Assembly: GCF_001729745.1 (NCBI RefSeq)
Contig: NZ_CP017186.1
Span: 3,286,001-3,350,000 of the forward strand
Origin: Enterobacter hormaechei subsp. hoffmannii
GTDB taxonomy: Bacteria > Pseudomonadota > Gammaproteobacteria > Enterobacterales > Enterobacteriaceae
Direction: 5' to 3'
Length of the DNA: 64,000 nucleotides
Position numbers and translations under genes: made by a program. Below are positions 36,301-46,852 of this stretch, piece by piece (the first letter of the stretch is position 1; each line of letters opens with the position of its first letter). The notes below the pieces were generated by a model. That model was not told the DNA's origin. It worked only from the letters and a program-made list of their open reading frames with translations, and did no database searches.

Positions 36301-36326
36301 ATGAGGTCATCCCTCAATTATTCAAG
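36301..36326 (-). promoter_or_regulatory. Sigma-32 heat-shock promoter of clpB
   Basis: CTTGAA (36326-36321), 14-bp spacer, CCTCATTTA (36306 leftward) matches the sigma-32 pattern CTTGAA-N13/15-CCCCATnT. About 45 bases before the clpB ATG. Confidence 0.85.
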
Positions 36327-36388
36327 GTTAATAACCTGAATTATGTGAAAAGAAAACGGCGCGTACCGGATCGTCTTGATTCTTTAGG

Positions 36389-37120
36389 TTATATCAGCCA
36401 AATGAAACTTGCCATACGGCCTGTCGTCTTGTCACGGCGCCAGGAGAAAAAATCACCCTTTTCGGTGAATGTACAGCGATCTCCGCCAAAGATCTGGGTC
36501 ACGCCGACATTATTAAGGCGCTGGCGGGCAAGCTGATAAATATCGGCCAGATATTTATCGCCGGACGCCACAAACGCATTAACCGCCTGAGGATCTTTTT
36601 CCATAAAAGCTTGCCGAACCTCAGGCCCCACTTCAAATGCCTGCGGGCCAATCGCCGGGCCAAGCCAGGCGATGAGATTTGCAGAATCGTCCTGGAAGCA
36701 GGCAACGGTCTCTTCCAGCACGCCTTCACACAAGCCACGCCAGCCCGCATGCGCTGCTGCAATCTCCGTACCGGCACGGTTACAAAACAACACCGGCAGG
36801 CAATCAGCGGTCATCACCGCGCAAACCGTTCCCGGCGTATTGCTGTACGAAGCATCGGCGCGTTTAGACGCATAGGGCTCACCCGTAAGCTTCAGCACCG
36901 CTTTACCGTGCACCTGCTCAAGCCAGACCGGTTTTGAAGGAAGGTTTCCCGCAGCAAAGAGGCGTTTACGGTTCTCTTCGACGTGCTCCAGGTTATCGCC
37001 ACAGTGCGCACCGAGGTTCAAAGACGCCCACGCACCCTGGCTCACGCCACCGATACGGGTCGAGCTACAGGCGGCCACGCCTTCAGGCAGCGGCCACTCC
37101 GGGACAATCAGTTTGGTCAT
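36389..37120 (-). CDS. pgeF: Peptidoglycan editing factor / polyphenol oxidase family (YfiH)
   Basis: 243-residue copper/zinc oxidase-like fold protein. The metal ligands H71 (QVHGKAVL), C107 (MTADCLPVL) and H124 (AAAHAGWRG) are all present. In E. coli PgeF prevents wrong incorporation of L-Ser for L-Ala in muropeptide stems; related proteins act on purine nucleosides. Its start overlaps the rluD stop by 4 bases. Confidence 0.95.
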   Translation of the reverse strand: MTKLIVPEWPLPEGVAACSSTRIGGVSQGAWASLNLGAHCGDNLEHVEENRKRLFAAGNLPSKPVWLEQVHGKAVLKLTGEPYASKRADASYSNTPGTVCAVMTADCLPVLFCNRAGTEIAAAHAGWRGLCEGVLEETVACFQDDSANLIAWLGPAIGPQAFEVGPEVRQAFMEKDPQAVNAFVASGDKYLADIYQLARQRLNNVGVTQIFGGDRCTFTEKGDFFSWRRDKTTGRMASFIWLI

Positions 37121-38097
37121 AACCAGTCCACGTGATCCTTATGTTCTTCGAAATCTGCGCGCATCGCGTCGATAAGTTCCACCATATCCTGTGGGATAGG
37201 CGCATGCCATTCCATCTGAATTCCGGTGATTGGGTGGTAAAGACGTAGCATCGTCGCATGCAGCGCCTGGCGATCGAATTTACGCAGCACGGAGATGAAT
37301 TCATCCGATGCGCCCTTTGGTGGACGCGGACGACCGCCGTAAACAGGGTCACCCACCAGTGGATGGGTAATATGCGCCATGTGCACGCGGATCTGGTGAG
37401 TACGCCCGGTTTCCAGACGCAGACGCAGGCGTGTATGAATACGGAAATGTTCCATGATGCGGTAGTGGGTCACCGCCGGTTTACCCATCGGGTGCACGGA
37501 CATATGCGTACGCTTGGTTGGATGACGACTAATCGGCTCTTCCACCGTGCCGCCAGAGGTCATATGACCAATGGCCACCGCTTCATACTCACGGGTGATT
37601 TCGCGCAGCTGCAAAGATTCCACCAGTCGAGTCTGGGCGGGGATCGTCTTCGCCACCACCATCAGACCCGTGGTGTCTTTATCCAGACGGTGAACGATAC
37701 CGGCACGCGGTACGTCAGCTATCGGCGGGTAATAATGAAGGAGTGCGTTAAGTACCGTACCGTCAGGATTACCCGCGCCCGGATGGACGACAAAGTCACG
37801 CGGTTTGTTGATGACCAGAATATCGTCATCTTCGTAGACGATATCCAGCGGGATATCCTGCGGCTCGAAGCGGACTTCCTCTTCGATTTCAGCATTGATG
37901 GCGACAGCTTCCCCACCAAACACTTTCTCTTTTGGTTTGTCCCAGATCTTGCCGTTTACCAGCACGCGCTGGTCAAGGATCCATTCTTTTATACGTGAAC
38001 GCGAATAATCAGGGAACAATTCGGCCAAAGCCTGATCTAAGCGTTGACCGAGCTGATTTTCGGAGACTGTTGCGGTGAGTTCTACTCGTTGTGCCAT
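37117..38097 (-). CDS. rluD: 23S rRNA pseudouridine(1911/1915/1917) synthase
   Basis: Modifies helix 69 of 23S rRNA, needed for normal ribosome assembly. 326 residues. N-terminal S4 RNA-binding domain (GQRLDQALAELFPDYSRSRIKEWI) and RluA-type catalytic domain with HRLDKDTTG, catalytic aspartate D139. Translationally coupled to pgeF downstream; divergent from bamD. Confidence 0.97.
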   Translation of the reverse strand: MAQRVELTATVSENQLGQRLDQALAELFPDYSRSRIKEWILDQRVLVNGKIWDKPKEKVFGGEAVAINAEIEEEVRFEPQDIPLDIVYEDDDILVINKPRDFVVHPGAGNPDGTVLNALLHYYPPIADVPRAGIVHRLDKDTTGLMVVAKTIPAQTRLVESLQLREITREYEAVAIGHMTSGGTVEEPISRHPTKRTHMSVHPMGKPAVTHYRIMEHFRIHTRLRLRLETGRTHQIRVHMAHITHPLVGDPVYGGRPRPPKGASDEFISVLRKFDRQALHATMLRLYHPITGIQMEWHAPIPQDMVELIDAMRADFEEHKDHVDWL

Positions 38098-38181
38098 AAA
38101 CTGCTTCTTCGTTTAACGTTGGGTTTTACGGCTTTGCCGTTTAATATAGTGTGCTATTGTAGCTGGTCTTAATCGGGAGCA

Positions 38182-38210
38182 GGAACTGAGTTTCTCCCGG
38201 ACAAACATTT
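38182..38210 (+). promoter_or_regulatory. Candidate sigma-E promoter of bamD
   Basis: GGAACT at 38182-38187 precedes bamD at the distance expected for the -35 of a sigma-E promoter; E. coli bamD (yfiO) is a sigma-E target. The -10 (expected TCTGA-like) is not clear here, so the call is tentative. Confidence 0.4.
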
Positions 38211-38228
38211 GAGGAAAGTCAAAACGTC

Positions 38229-38966
38229 ATGACGCGCATGAAATATCTGGTGGCAGCGGCCACGTTGAGCCTGGCTTTGGTGGGCTGCTCCGGTTCGAAT
38301 GAACAGGTCCCTGACAATCCGCCGAATGAAATCTATGCGACTGCACAACAAAAGTTGCAGGACGGTAACTGGAAACAGGCGATAACGCAACTGGAAGCGT
38401 TGGATAATCGCTATCCGTTTGGTCCGTATTCACAGCAGGTACAGTTAGATCTGATCTACGCCTACTATAAAAATGCCGATCTGCCGCTGGCTCAGGCAAC
38501 GATCGATCGTTTCATGCGTCTGAACCCTACCCATCCTAACATCGATTACGTGATGTACATGCGCGGCCTGACTAACATGGCGCTGGATGACAGTGCATTG
38601 CAGGGCTTCTTCGGGGTGGATCGTTCTGACCGTGACCCGCAACATGCGCGTGATGCTTTCAATGACTTCTCCAAACTGGTGCGTAGCTACCCGAACAGCC
38701 AGTACATTACCGATGCCACTAAGCGTCTGGTGTTCCTGAAAGATCGTCTGGCGAAATACGAGTACTCCGTCGCGGAATACTACACTCGCCGTGGCGCATG
38801 GGTTGCCGTGGTTAACCGTGTAGAAGGCATGCTGCGTGATTATCCAGATACCCAGGCCACGCGTGATGGCCTGAAGCTGATGGAGAATGCGTATCGCCAG
38901 ATGCAGATGACGGCTCAGGCTGACAAAGTGGCGAAAATCATCGCCGCGAACAGCAGCAACACCTGA
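38229..38966 (+). CDS. bamD: Outer membrane protein assembly factor BamD
   Basis: Essential lipoprotein of the BAM complex that helps fold beta-barrel proteins. 245 residues. Lipobox LALVGCSGS with lipidated C20, then five TPR-like repeats (for example [22 protein letters not shown] helices near 35-55, [14 protein letters not shown] region mid-protein). Single gene ending in a strong terminator at 38984. Confidence 0.97.
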   Translation: MTRMKYLVAAATLSLALVGCSGSNEQVPDNPPNEIYATAQQKLQDGNWKQAITQLEALDNRYPFGPYSQQVQLDLIYAYYKNADLPLAQATIDRFMRLNPTHPNIDYVMYMRGLTNMALDDSALQGFFGVDRSDRDPQHARDAFNDFSKLVRSYPNSQYITDATKRLVFLKDRLAKYEYSVAEYYTRRGAWVAVVNRVEGMLRDYPDTQATRDGLKLMENAYRQMQMTAQADKVAKIIAANSSNT

Positions 38967-38983
38967 TACCGCTACAACGCATA

Positions 38984-39012
38984 ACGGCAGCCCTCAGGCT
39001 GCCGTTTTTTTA
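38984..39012 (+). terminator. Terminator of bamD
   Basis: CGGCAGCC-ctca-GGCTGCCG followed by TTTTTTTATT. Confidence 0.92.
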
Positions 39013-39155
39013 TTCTTTCAGACTTACGCTGAAGCGGTTTAGCTTCAACACATCCAGTCAACTATGACCGCAATTGCTGGCTTCGACAAGGTAAATCTCA
39101 CCTCTTCCTGCCCTGCCTCACAAAAAAGATTCCCTGACAAAAACCGACAAAATAA

Positions 39156-39575
<420 letters not shown>

Positions 39576-39598
39576 TCCTTTAAATTGAGTGTACCGAC

Positions 39599-39622
39599 AA
39601 CGCGCCTTCGGGCGCGTTTTTT
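39599..39622 (+). terminator. Terminator of raiA
   Basis: ACGCGCC-ttc-GGGCGCGTTTTTT, a compact stem with a six-T tail. It ends immediately before the -35 box of the pheA promoter. Confidence 0.9.
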
Positions 39623-39623
39623 A

Positions 39624-39653
39624 TTGACAGGATCAAAACAGTACAGGTACTTT
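39624..39653 (+). promoter_or_regulatory. pheL-pheA promoter
   Basis: -35 TTGACA (39624-39629), 18-bp spacer, -10 TACTTT (39648-39653). It is placed like the E. coli pheA promoter, directly after the raiA terminator; the -10 is weaker than that of E. coli. Confidence 0.7.
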
Positions 39654-39679
39654 AACCCTATCAATTTCAGGATGACCTA

Positions 39680-39727
39680 ATGAAACAGACGCCGTTTTTC
39701 TTCGCATTCTTTTTTACCTTCCCCTGA
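39680..39727 (+). CDS. pheL: pheA operon leader peptide
   Basis: 15-residue peptide MKQTPFFFAFFFTFP with seven phenylalanine codons. Ribosome stalling here when Phe-tRNA is scarce prevents formation of the downstream terminator, allowing pheA transcription. Differs from E. coli PheL (MKHIPFFF...) at two residues. Confidence 0.95.
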   Translation: MKQTPFFFAFFFTFP

Positions 39728-39776
39728 CCGGGAGGCGTTTCGTCGTGTGATAAAGAATGCGAAGACGAACAACAAG

Positions 39777-39803
39777 GCCTCCCACACCGGGAGGCCTTTT
39801 TTA
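39777..39803 (+). terminator. pheA attenuator
   Basis: GGCCTCCC-acacc-GGGAGGCC followed by TTTTTTATT. The upstream CCGGGAGGCG segment at 39728-39737 can pair with it as the antiterminator partner. Confidence 0.92.
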
Positions 39804-39834
39804 TTGATAACGATAAAATGAGACAGACAACACT

Positions 39835-40995
39835 ATGACACCGGAAAACCCGCTCCTGGATTTACGCGTAAAAATCAGTGCACTCGACGAAAAGTTACTG
39901 GCCCTGCTGGCAGAACGCCGCGCGCTCGCCATTGAAGTTGGCAAAGCCAAGCTGGATTCTCATCGGCCAGTGCGCGATATCGATCGCGAGCGTGATTTAC
40001 TGGAACGGTTGATACAGCTCGGCAAAGCGCATCATCTTGATGCCCACTACATCACCCGCCTGTTCCAGCTCATCATTGAAGATTCCGTTCTGACGCAACA
40101 GGCCCTGCTCCAGCAGCATCTGAACAAAACCAACCCGCACTCTGCTCGGATCGCTTTCCTCGGCCCGAAAGGTTCTTATTCTCACCTGGCGGCTCGCCAG
40201 TACGCAGCCCGTCATTTCGAAGAGTTCATTGAGAGCGGTTGTGCAAAATTTGCAGACATCTTCAACCAGGTCGAAACCGGCCAGGCAGATTACGCCGTGG
40301 TGCCTATTGAGAACACCAGTTCCGGCGCCATCAACGATGTTTACGATCTGCTCCAGCACACCAGCCTGTCGCTGGTCGGTGAGCTGACTATTCCTATCGA
40401 TCACTGCGTGCTGGTCTCTGGCTCAACCGATCTGAGTCAGATCGAAACGGTGTACAGCCACCCGCAGCCGTTCCAGCAGTGCAGCCAGTTCCTGAACCGT
40501 TATCCGCACTGGAAAATTGAGTACACCGAAAGCACCTCGGCGGCGATGGAAAAAGTGGCGCAGGCAAACTCTCCTGCCGTCGCGGCACTCGGTAGCGAAG
40601 CGGGCGGCGCGCTGTATGGCTTACAGGTGCTGGAACGCAATCTGGCCAACCAGACGCAAAATATCACCCGTTTCGTGGTTCTTGCCCGCAAGGCCATCAA
40701 CGTGTCGGACCAGGTCCCGGCGAAAACCACCCTGCTGATGGCGACCGGCCAGCAGGCGGGTGCGCTGGTTGAAGCGCTGCTGGTGCTGCGTAATCACAAC
40801 CTGATCATGACGAAGCTGGAATCCCGCCCAATACATGGCAACCCGTGGGAAGAGATGTTCTATCTCGACGTTCAGGCCAACCTGGAGTCTGCATCCATGC
40901 AGAAAGCCCTGCGCGAACTGGGCGAGATCACACGCTCCATGAAAGTCCTGGGCTGCTATCCGAGCGAAAACGTGGTCCCGGTCGATCCGGCTTAA
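39835..40995 (+). CDS. pheA: Bifunctional chorismate mutase / prephenate dehydratase
   Basis: P-protein for phenylalanine synthesis: chorismate to prephenate to phenylpyruvate. 386 residues. Chorismate mutase domain about 1-100 ([20 protein letters not shown]), prephenate dehydratase about 105-285 ([27 protein letters not shown]), C-terminal ACT regulatory domain with [17 protein letters not shown] for Phe feedback. Controlled by the pheL attenuator. Its 3' end overlaps the convergent SMP-30 gene by 4 bases. Confidence 0.98.
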   Translation: MTPENPLLDLRVKISALDEKLLALLAERRALAIEVGKAKLDSHRPVRDIDRERDLLERLIQLGKAHHLDAHYITRLFQLIIEDSVLTQQALLQQHLNKTNPHSARIAFLGPKGSYSHLAARQYAARHFEEFIESGCAKFADIFNQVETGQADYAVVPIENTSSGAINDVYDLLQHTSLSLVGELTIPIDHCVLVSGSTDLSQIETVYSHPQPFQQCSQFLNRYPHWKIEYTESTSAAMEKVAQANSPAVAALGSEAGGALYGLQVLERNLANQTQNITRFVVLARKAINVSDQVPAKTTLLMATGQQAGALVEALLVLRNHNLIMTKLESRPIHGNPWEEMFYLDVQANLESASMQKALRELGEITRSMKVLGCYPSENVVPVDPA

Positions 40996-41864
40996 TGTTC
41001 GATAAAGCGGCTTTTCTTCATCCCTGCCACATTTACAGGCAGGGTGAAGATGGCACCGGAAAGCGGGTATTTCGCCAGCTCCTCCGCCTCCATATTTTCC
41101 CGCGTGGTGGTGATAAACAGCGTTTTCATATCGTCGCCGCCAAAGCAGACCATTGTCGGGCAGCGTACCGGCAGCCGGTATTCTTCCAGCTGTTCGCCTT
41201 GCGGTGAAAACCGTGCGATACGCCAGCCGTCAAACAGTGCGCTCCAGTAGCAGCCTTCCTCATCCATTGCCGCTCCGTCGGGTATACCGTCTCCCTCACT
41301 AAAACGGCGAAACTCTTCGCGCTTACCGGGTTCCCCCTGCTCATCAAGCGGCGTACGGTAGATCACACCGTTCGGCGTATCAGAAGTAAACATCCACCGT
41401 TTGTCAGGGCTAAACGCTAAACCGTTATGCCCCTGAATATCGCACTGGATCACTTTCGGTGTCAGGTCGTTGTCGATACGCATCAACATGGCGCCGTTAT
41501 AATCTCCCGGCCCCCAGAACGTGCCCGCATAAAACCGTCCCTGATGGTCGGTGCCTCCATCGTTAAAGCGTGCAAGCTGCGGGTTGGACGGGTTATCGCA
41601 AACCTTACGCTGGAGCAGGCCGTGTTTATCGGTCAGCCAGATGGCGTTTCGCATCGCGACGATAAATCCGCCGCGTTCACGCAGGGCAAAACACCCAACT
41701 TCTTCATGGAATGAGAGCACCGAGTGTTCCGCGGTGGGCAGATGGTACCGATGAATCTCCCCTTCCAGAATATCCGCCCAGTAGAGCGCCTTCTCTTCAG
41801 CACTCCACGTCGGGCATTCGGGCAGATGCCCGGTATAGTTCAACAGCAGCTGCGGTTCAGCCAT
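40992..41864 (-). CDS. SMP-30/gluconolactonase family protein
   Basis: Predicted six-bladed beta-propeller lactonase of 290 residues, probably hydrolysing a sugar lactone; substrate unknown. Family metal ligands appear in PECPTWS (Glu near 16), [10 protein letters not shown] (Asn) and [11 protein letters not shown] (Asp). Absent from this site in E. coli K-12. It reads in the same direction as aroF-tyrA but a terminator stands between, so it probably has a separate promoter. No signal peptide, so cytoplasmic. Confidence 0.85.
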   Translation of the reverse strand: MAEPQLLLNYTGHLPECPTWSAEEKALYWADILEGEIHRYHLPTAEHSVLSFHEEVGCFALRERGGFIVAMRNAIWLTDKHGLLQRKVCDNPSNPQLARFNDGGTDHQGRFYAGTFWGPGDYNGAMLMRIDNDLTPKVIQCDIQGHNGLAFSPDKRWMFTSDTPNGVIYRTPLDEQGEPGKREEFRRFSEGDGIPDGAAMDEEGCYWSALFDGWRIARFSPQGEQLEEYRLPVRCPTMVCFGGDDMKTLFITTTRENMEAEELAKYPLSGAIFTLPVNVAGMKKSRFIEH

Positions 41865-41881
41865 GACAATTCCCCAAAATG

Positions 41882-41905
41882 AAAAAAGCCAGCATTGCTG
41901 GCTTT
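41882..41905 (-). terminator. Terminator of aroF-tyrA
   Basis: On the minus strand AAAGCCAGC-aat-GCTGGCTTTTTTC, 20-43 bases past the tyrA stop and just before the SMP-30 start. Confidence 0.88.
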
Positions 41906-41924
41906 CAGTATATACATCATCAGA

Positions 41925-43046
41925 TTACTGGCGACTGTCATTTGCCTGGCGCAACAGTGTGCGGCTTTCACTCTGGAATCGCGTGGCGTAATCACCGAAC
42001 CAGTGCTCTACTTTACGGAAACTGTCGATAAACGCTTGTTTATCGCCGTGTTCCAGCAAGGTGATCGCTTCGCCAAAACGCTGATAGTAGCGCTTGATCA
42101 GCGCCAGGTTATTTTCAGACGACATGATGATGTCGGCGTAAAGCTGTGGATCCTGGGCAAACAGTCGCCCGACCATCGCCAGCTCCAGACGATAGATTGG
42201 CGAGGAAAGCGCCAGCAATTGTTCAAGCTGAACGTTCTCTTCCGCCAGGTGCAGACCATAGGCGAAGGTTGCAAAGTGGCGCAGCGCCTGAATAAAAGCC
42301 ATGTTCTGATCGTGCTCAACCGCACTGATACGGTGCAAACGTGCCCCCCAGACCTGAATCTGTTCCAGGAACCACTGGTAGGCTTCCGGCTGCCGTCCGT
42401 CACAGTAAACCACTACCTGCTTCGCCAGGCTTCCGCTGTCCGGGCCAAACATCGGGTGTAACCCAAGCACGGGGCCAGTGTGCGCCGCCAGCATTGCCTG
42501 TAACGGACCATTTTTAACGGAGGCCAGGTCCACTAGAATACAATCTTCCGGCAGCGGAGGAAGTTTCGCGATTATTTGCTCCGTCACATGGATCGGCACG
42601 CTGACGATAACCATTCCGGCGTCTTTCATCAGCTCCGGCGCGTGCGACCAGTCCTCTTTCTCCAGAATACGCACCTGATAGCCAGAAAGCGTCAGCATTT
42701 TCTCAAACAGACGCCCCATCTGCCCGCCACCACCGACGATAACCACCGGGCGCAGCGACGGACAGAGGGTTTTGAAGCCCTTGTCGTTTTCGCTGGAATA
42801 GGACTCCCGCATCACGCGACGCAGGACGTCCTCAATCAAATCAGGTGATACGCCCAGGGCCTGTGCCTCTTTACGGCGGGAGGCGAGCATAGAGGCCTCA
42901 CGCTCCGGAACGTAAATTGGCAGGCCGTATTTGCTTTTAACTTCGCCGACCTCAGCAACCAGTGCCATGCGGCGCGCCAGAAGATCCAGCAACGCCTTAT
43001 CCACTTCATCAATTTGATCGCGTAATGCGGTCAATTCAGCAACCAT
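41925..43046 (-). CDS. tyrA: Bifunctional chorismate mutase / prephenate dehydrogenase
   Basis: T-protein for tyrosine synthesis. 373 residues. Chorismate mutase domain about 1-90 ([19 protein letters not shown]), then an NAD-dependent prephenate dehydrogenase with the Rossmann motif [13 protein letters not shown] (about 102-114) and [11 protein letters not shown]. Located 10 bases downstream of aroF in the TyrR-regulated aroF-tyrA operon. Confidence 0.98.
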   Translation of the reverse strand: MVAELTALRDQIDEVDKALLDLLARRMALVAEVGEVKSKYGLPIYVPEREASMLASRRKEAQALGVSPDLIEDVLRRVMRESYSSENDKGFKTLCPSLRPVVIVGGGGQMGRLFEKMLTLSGYQVRILEKEDWSHAPELMKDAGMVIVSVPIHVTEQIIAKLPPLPEDCILVDLASVKNGPLQAMLAAHTGPVLGLHPMFGPDSGSLAKQVVVYCDGRQPEAYQWFLEQIQVWGARLHRISAVEHDQNMAFIQALRHFATFAYGLHLAEENVQLEQLLALSSPIYRLELAMVGRLFAQDPQLYADIIMSSENNLALIKRYYQRFGEAITLLEHGDKQAFIDSFRKVEHWFGDYATRFQSESRTLLRQANDSRQ

Positions 43047-43056
43047 AACTACCCTC

Positions 43057-44127
43057 TTATGCCAGACGCGTCGCCAGCTGGCCGTTCAAATCTTTGTGGA
43101 TCTCACGCAGCAGCGCATCGGTGGTTTCCCAGCTAATGCAGGCATCGGTGACCGAGACGCCGGGCTTCATCGCGCTACGCGGCTGTTCCGATGACTGATT
43201 GCCTTCATGAATATTACTTTCAATCATCAGGCCGATAATTGAACGGTTGCCATCTTTAATCTGTGCAATCACAGATTCTGCAACCGCAGGCTGGCGACGG
43301 TAATCTTTATTCGAATTACCATGACTGCAATCTACCATCAGCGCCGGACGCAGTCCCGCCTGTTCCATCTCTTTTTCACACTGCGCGACATCCGCCGGGC
43401 TGTAGTTTGGCGCTTTACCACCGCGCAGGATCACATGCCCGTCCGGGTTGCCCTGCGTTTGCAGCAGGCATACCTGGCCCGCCTGGTTGATCCCGACAAA
43501 ACGATGGGGCATGGCGGCGGCGCGCATGGCGTTAATCGCCGTGGCCAGGCTGCCGTCGGTACCGTTTTTAAAACCAACCGGCATAGACAGGCCAGACGCC
43601 ATCTCGCGGTGGGTTTGTGACTCGGTGGTGCGCGCCCCAATCGCAGACCAGCTAAACAGATCGCCGAGGTACTGCGGGCTGTTCGGATCCAGCGCTTCGG
43701 TTGCCAGCGGCAGCCCCATGCTGACCAGCTCCACCAGCAGGCGACGCGCAATCTTCAGGCCCGCTTCCACATCAAACGAGCCATCCATGTGCGGATCGTT
43801 AATCAACCCTTTCCAGCCAACCGTTGTACGTGGCTTTTCAAAATAGACGCGCATCACCAGATAGAGGCTATCGCTGACCTCCTCCGCTAATGCTTTAAAT
43901 CGACGAGCGTACTCAATGGCGGTTTCAGGATCGTGAATGGAGCAAGGACCACATACCACCAGCAGGCGCGGATCGCGGCCTGCGATAATGTCAGAAATGG
44001 TCTGGCGAGAGTGCTCAATCTGAGCTTCCTGCGCGACGCTCAGCGGGAATTCCGCCTTCAGTTGATCCGGGGTGATTAACACCTGTTCGTCAGTGATATG
44101 TACGTTGTTCAGCGCGTCTTTTTGCAT
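43057..44127 (-). CDS. aroF: DAHP synthase, Tyr-sensitive
   Basis: 3-Deoxy-D-arabino-heptulosonate 7-phosphate synthase, first step of the shikimate pathway; tyrosine-inhibited isoform. 356 residues from [15 protein letters not shown], the E. coli start; the open frame upstream covers the operator. Class I motifs [25 protein letters not shown] and DCSHGNSNK are visible. First gene of aroF-tyrA. Confidence 0.97.
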   Translation of the reverse strand: MQKDALNNVHITDEQVLITPDQLKAEFPLSVAQEAQIEHSRQTISDIIAGRDPRLLVVCGPCSIHDPETAIEYARRFKALAEEVSDSLYLVMRVYFEKPRTTVGWKGLINDPHMDGSFDVEAGLKIARRLLVELVSMGLPLATEALDPNSPQYLGDLFSWSAIGARTTESQTHREMASGLSMPVGFKNGTDGSLATAINAMRAAAMPHRFVGINQAGQVCLLQTQGNPDGHVILRGGKAPNYSPADVAQCEKEMEQAGLRPALMVDCSHGNSNKDYRRQPAVAESVIAQIKDGNRSIIGLMIESNIHEGNQSSEQPRSAMKPGVSVTDACISWETTDALLREIHKDLNGQLATRLA

Positions 44128-44221
44128 GATTGCGATCCTGTAAAACTCGTTTGCGATAGTGGTTTTCCTCGAAGAGGTGACACAACGATAACACATCAAG
44201 TAAAGATTTCAATCCAAAATA

Positions 44222-44239
44222 CGTACAGATTATTTTACA
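44222..44239 (-). promoter_or_regulatory. TyrR box of aroF (proximal)
   Basis: CGTACA-GATTAT-TTTACA fits the TyrR pattern TGTAAA-N6-TTTACA in 10 of 12 positions. It lies about 95-110 bases before the aroF ATG. Confidence 0.65.
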
Positions 44240-44273
44240 GCAGCCATTTAAATGCCAAATTACAGGTTAAAAT

Positions 44274-44291
44274 CGTAAACATAAAATTACA
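44274..44291 (-). promoter_or_regulatory. TyrR box of aroF (distal)
   Basis: Minus strand TGTAAT-TTTATG-TTTACG matches TGTAAA-N6-TTTACA in 10 of 12 positions. The centre is 52 bp from the proximal box; E. coli aroF also uses multiple TyrR boxes. Confidence 0.7.
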
Positions 44292-44605
44292 CATACGCTT
44301 TTAACGCCAGTCTACGCTCACACCAGGCACGCTACCCCGGCGCTGGCCGTTAGCTTAATTATCCTCGGGTGAATTGAGGGAAAGTTGCGTGGCTACATAA
44401 ATCCTGGCAACAAAAAATGAATAAAAGTATGAATTCCAGCAGACTTAATTGAGCCTGCCTAAATTACTTTGAATATCGTGCTCTGTAAGATTTAGCTTAG
44501 GTCAAGACAGGGATATTTCTGACATAATGACGGCTTTGAGAAAGAATGGTATTCTGCCGGAAATTCATAAGGGCATCTATTTCCGGGGCGGTTTGGCGGA
44601 TTCTG

Positions 44606-45142
44606 ATGAGAAATACATTCTTGATCGCTTTGCTTCACCTCCCCCTGGCGCTAATGCTGTTCATTTTGGTGAGCCCTGCAAGGGCTGGCTCGCTCACGGA
44701 AACGGATAAATCGGTACGTTCGATTGTTTCTGGTATTGTAAGCTACACCCGATGGCCAGCACTTTCCGGCCAGCCTAAGCTCTGTATTTATGCCTCTTCC
44801 CGTTACAGCCAGGCGCTCAGCAGTGAAGATGTAAATAACCCGTTGCCCTATAGTCCTGTCATTGTGCATAGCGATCGGGAAGCACTCACAGCAAGGTGCG
44901 ATGCCCTCTATTTCGGGAGCGAATCACCGACAAAACAACAGGAAATAATAAATCAATATCAGGGCCAGGCGTTGCTATTAATGTCAGAGCAAAATCCTGA
45001 ATGCGTTATTGGCAGCGCATTTTGTCTGATAATAGAGCACAACAAGGTCAGGTTTTCCGTAAATCTGGATGCGCTGACGCGCAGTGGCGTAAGAGTCAAT
45101 CCGGATGTATTAATGCTCGCACGGAATAAGAAGCATGAATAA
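44606..45142 (+). CDS. yfiR: Periplasmic repressor of diguanylate cyclase, YfiR
   Basis: Periplasmic inhibitor that holds DgcN inactive; redox- or envelope-stress relieves it (known for YfiBNR). Start [13 protein letters not shown] gives 178 residues with a signal peptide ending SPARA-G. Conserved [13 protein letters not shown] and cysteine pairs (C at SAFCLI, ECVIG) that form disulfides in the family. An upstream extension of 20 codons is open but has no signal-like start. Overlaps dgcN by 8 bases. Confidence 0.92.
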   Translation: MRNTFLIALLHLPLALMLFILVSPARAGSLTETDKSVRSIVSGIVSYTRWPALSGQPKLCIYASSRYSQALSSEDVNNPLPYSPVIVHSDREALTARCDALYFGSESPTKQQEIINQYQGQALLLMSEQNPECVIGSAFCLIIEHNKVRFSVNLDALTRSGVRVNPDVLMLARNKKHE

Positions 45143-46355
45143 GGAAGTCACACCAACACCGCGTCCGACGTTTAAAAGAACGTTGCGGCGAATCAGCATG
45201 ATAAGCGTCATTATAACGATGACGTTTATATGGTTGCTGCTGTGTTTCGCTTCCGTGGTGACATTAAAGCAATACGCGCAAAAAAACCTCGAACTCACCG
45301 GCGCCACCATGAGCCACAGCCTTGAGGCTTCTCTGGTGTTCAACGATGCCGTGGCGGCAAATGAAACGCTGGCGACCCTCGGCAAGCAGGGGCAATTTGC
45401 CGTGGCGGAAGTGCTTAATGCACATCATAAACGGTTTGCCTGGTGGTCGTGGAACCCGGCGGATAATACCGACACGCTGGGCGCGCTGGTCAACCGGTGG
45501 TTGTTCCCTGTTCCTGTCGCACAGCCCATCATACATAACGGTAATGTGATTGGCGAAATTCGTCTGACCGCACGAGACAGCCTGATTAGCCACTTTATCT
45601 GGCTCTCATTTGCGGTCCTCACCGGCTGCATTCTTTTTGCCTCTGCCGTCGCATTGACCATCACCCGCTCGCTACATCATGGCATGGTTGTTGAAATGCA
45701 AAACATCACTGACGTTGTGCATGACGTCCGTACCAACCGCAACTTCTCTCGCCGGGTAACGGAAGGCCGCATTGAAGAGTTCCACCAGTTTGGTGAAGAC
45801 TTCAACAGCCTGTTGGATGAAATGGAAGAGTGGCAGCTCAAGCTACAGGCGAAAAACGCTCAACTGTTGCGTACCGCCATGCACGATCCGCTCACGGGGC
45901 TTGCAAACCGCGCCGCGTTTCGCAACAACATTGCGGCCTTAATGAATGACGCTTCGGCAAAGACCAATTCTGCCCTGCTCTTCCTGGACGGTGATAACTT
46001 CAAGTTTATTAACGACACCTGGGGCCATGCCGCGGGCGACTGCGTACTGATCGAAGCCGCAAAAAGGATGGTCGAATTTGGCGAAAAACGTCATCAGTCT
46101 TACCGTCTTGGCGGCGACGAGTTTGCCATGATCCTTTATGGCGTCCACACCGCGCGTGAGGTCGAATATATTTGCGCTGCGCTGTCGCAGCAATTTATCC
46201 GTCCGTTTGATCTGCATAACGGACACACAGCATCAATGTCACTCAGCATTGGCTTTGCTCTGGCGTGGGAAAATGCCTCCGTCGAGGCATTGCTTGAGCA
46301 AGCCGATCGCAATATGTACCTGGTCAAAAACCAGCGTTCGAAAACAATACCCTGA
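45135..46355 (+). CDS. dgcN: Diguanylate cyclase DgcN (YfiN)
   Basis: Inner-membrane c-di-GMP synthase of 406 residues. Transmembrane helices at about 21-44 and 153-176 flank a periplasmic PAS/CHASE8 sensor, followed by a HAMP linker and a GGDEF domain with the intact signature GGDEF at 326-330. In E. coli it acts under reductive or envelope stress to stop motility and division. Middle gene of yfiR-dgcN-yfiB. Confidence 0.96.
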   Translation: MNKEVTPTPRPTFKRTLRRISMISVIITMTFIWLLLCFASVVTLKQYAQKNLELTGATMSHSLEASLVFNDAVAANETLATLGKQGQFAVAEVLNAHHKRFAWWSWNPADNTDTLGALVNRWLFPVPVAQPIIHNGNVIGEIRLTARDSLISHFIWLSFAVLTGCILFASAVALTITRSLHHGMVVEMQNITDVVHDVRTNRNFSRRVTEGRIEEFHQFGEDFNSLLDEMEEWQLKLQAKNAQLLRTAMHDPLTGLANRAAFRNNIAALMNDASAKTNSALLFLDGDNFKFINDTWGHAAGDCVLIEAAKRMVEFGEKRHQSYRLGGDEFAMILYGVHTAREVEYICAALSQQFIRPFDLHNGHTASMSLSIGFALAWENASVEALLEQADRNMYLVKNQRSKTIP

Positions 46356-46367
46356 AAGGAAGACGAT

Positions 46368-46850
46368 ATGTTGAAGCGATACTTCGCGCCGTTGTTACTG
46401 GCATCTCTGGTTATGTCCGGGTGCCAGACGCCGGAGGGTAAATTCACACCAGAGCAAATCGCGGCCATGAAGTCCTACGGCTTTAACGAACTGAATGGCG
46501 ACTGGTCCCTGGGCCTGTCGGATAAGATCCTGTTTGATAAAAATGACGCCAGACTGCGTCCGGAAAGTGAAACGCAGATCCAGACTATGGCCTCACGTCT
46601 GGCGGCAACCGGTCTGAATCACGCCCGGATGGACGGCCATACGGATAACTATGGCGAAGAGAGCTACAACGAAGCGCTTTCGTTAAAACGTGCCAATGTT
46701 GTAGCGGATGCCTGGGCGAAGGGCGCGAACATCCCGCGCAGCAACCTCACTACGCGGGGTTTAGGCAAAAAATACCCTCTCAGCAGCAACCGTACTGCGC
46801 AAGGGCGCGCTGAAAACCGCCGTGTTGCGGTAGTTATCAGCACGCCTTAA
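46368..46850 (+). CDS. yfiB: OmpA-family lipoprotein YfiB
   Basis: Outer-membrane lipoprotein that sequesters YfiR and so activates DgcN. 160 residues. Lipobox LVMSGCQ (lipidated C19) and C-terminal OmpA-like peptidoglycan-binding domain with MDGHTDNYGEESYNEALSLKRA. Third gene of the operon, 12 bases after dgcN. Converges on the PepSY gene with 2 bases between. Confidence 0.95.
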   Translation: MLKRYFAPLLLASLVMSGCQTPEGKFTPEQIAAMKSYGFNELNGDWSLGLSDKILFDKNDARLRPESETQIQTMASRLAATGLNHARMDGHTDNYGEESYNEALSLKRANVVADAWAKGANIPRSNLTTRGLGKKYPLSSNRTAQGRAENRRVAVVISTP

Positions 46851-46852
46851 GG

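Larger units (their letters stand above)
44128..44605. other. aroF-yfiR divergent intergenic region
   Basis: 478 bases with the aroF regulatory region on the left. The rest (about 44300-44600) has no supportable gene; the E. coli neighbour yfiL is missing. A short open frame from 44527 overlaps the yfiR start and has no homology I recognise. A CATAAT at 44523-44528 may serve the yfiR operon. Confidence 0.55.

Noticed and set aside
37258-37998. 246-codon frame antisense to rluD
   Set aside because: Shadow frame; composition (His, Arg, Thr rich) unlike real proteins in the window.
44527-44709. 60-codon ORF before yfiR
   Set aside because: Overlaps the yfiR signal peptide region in another frame; no homology seen.
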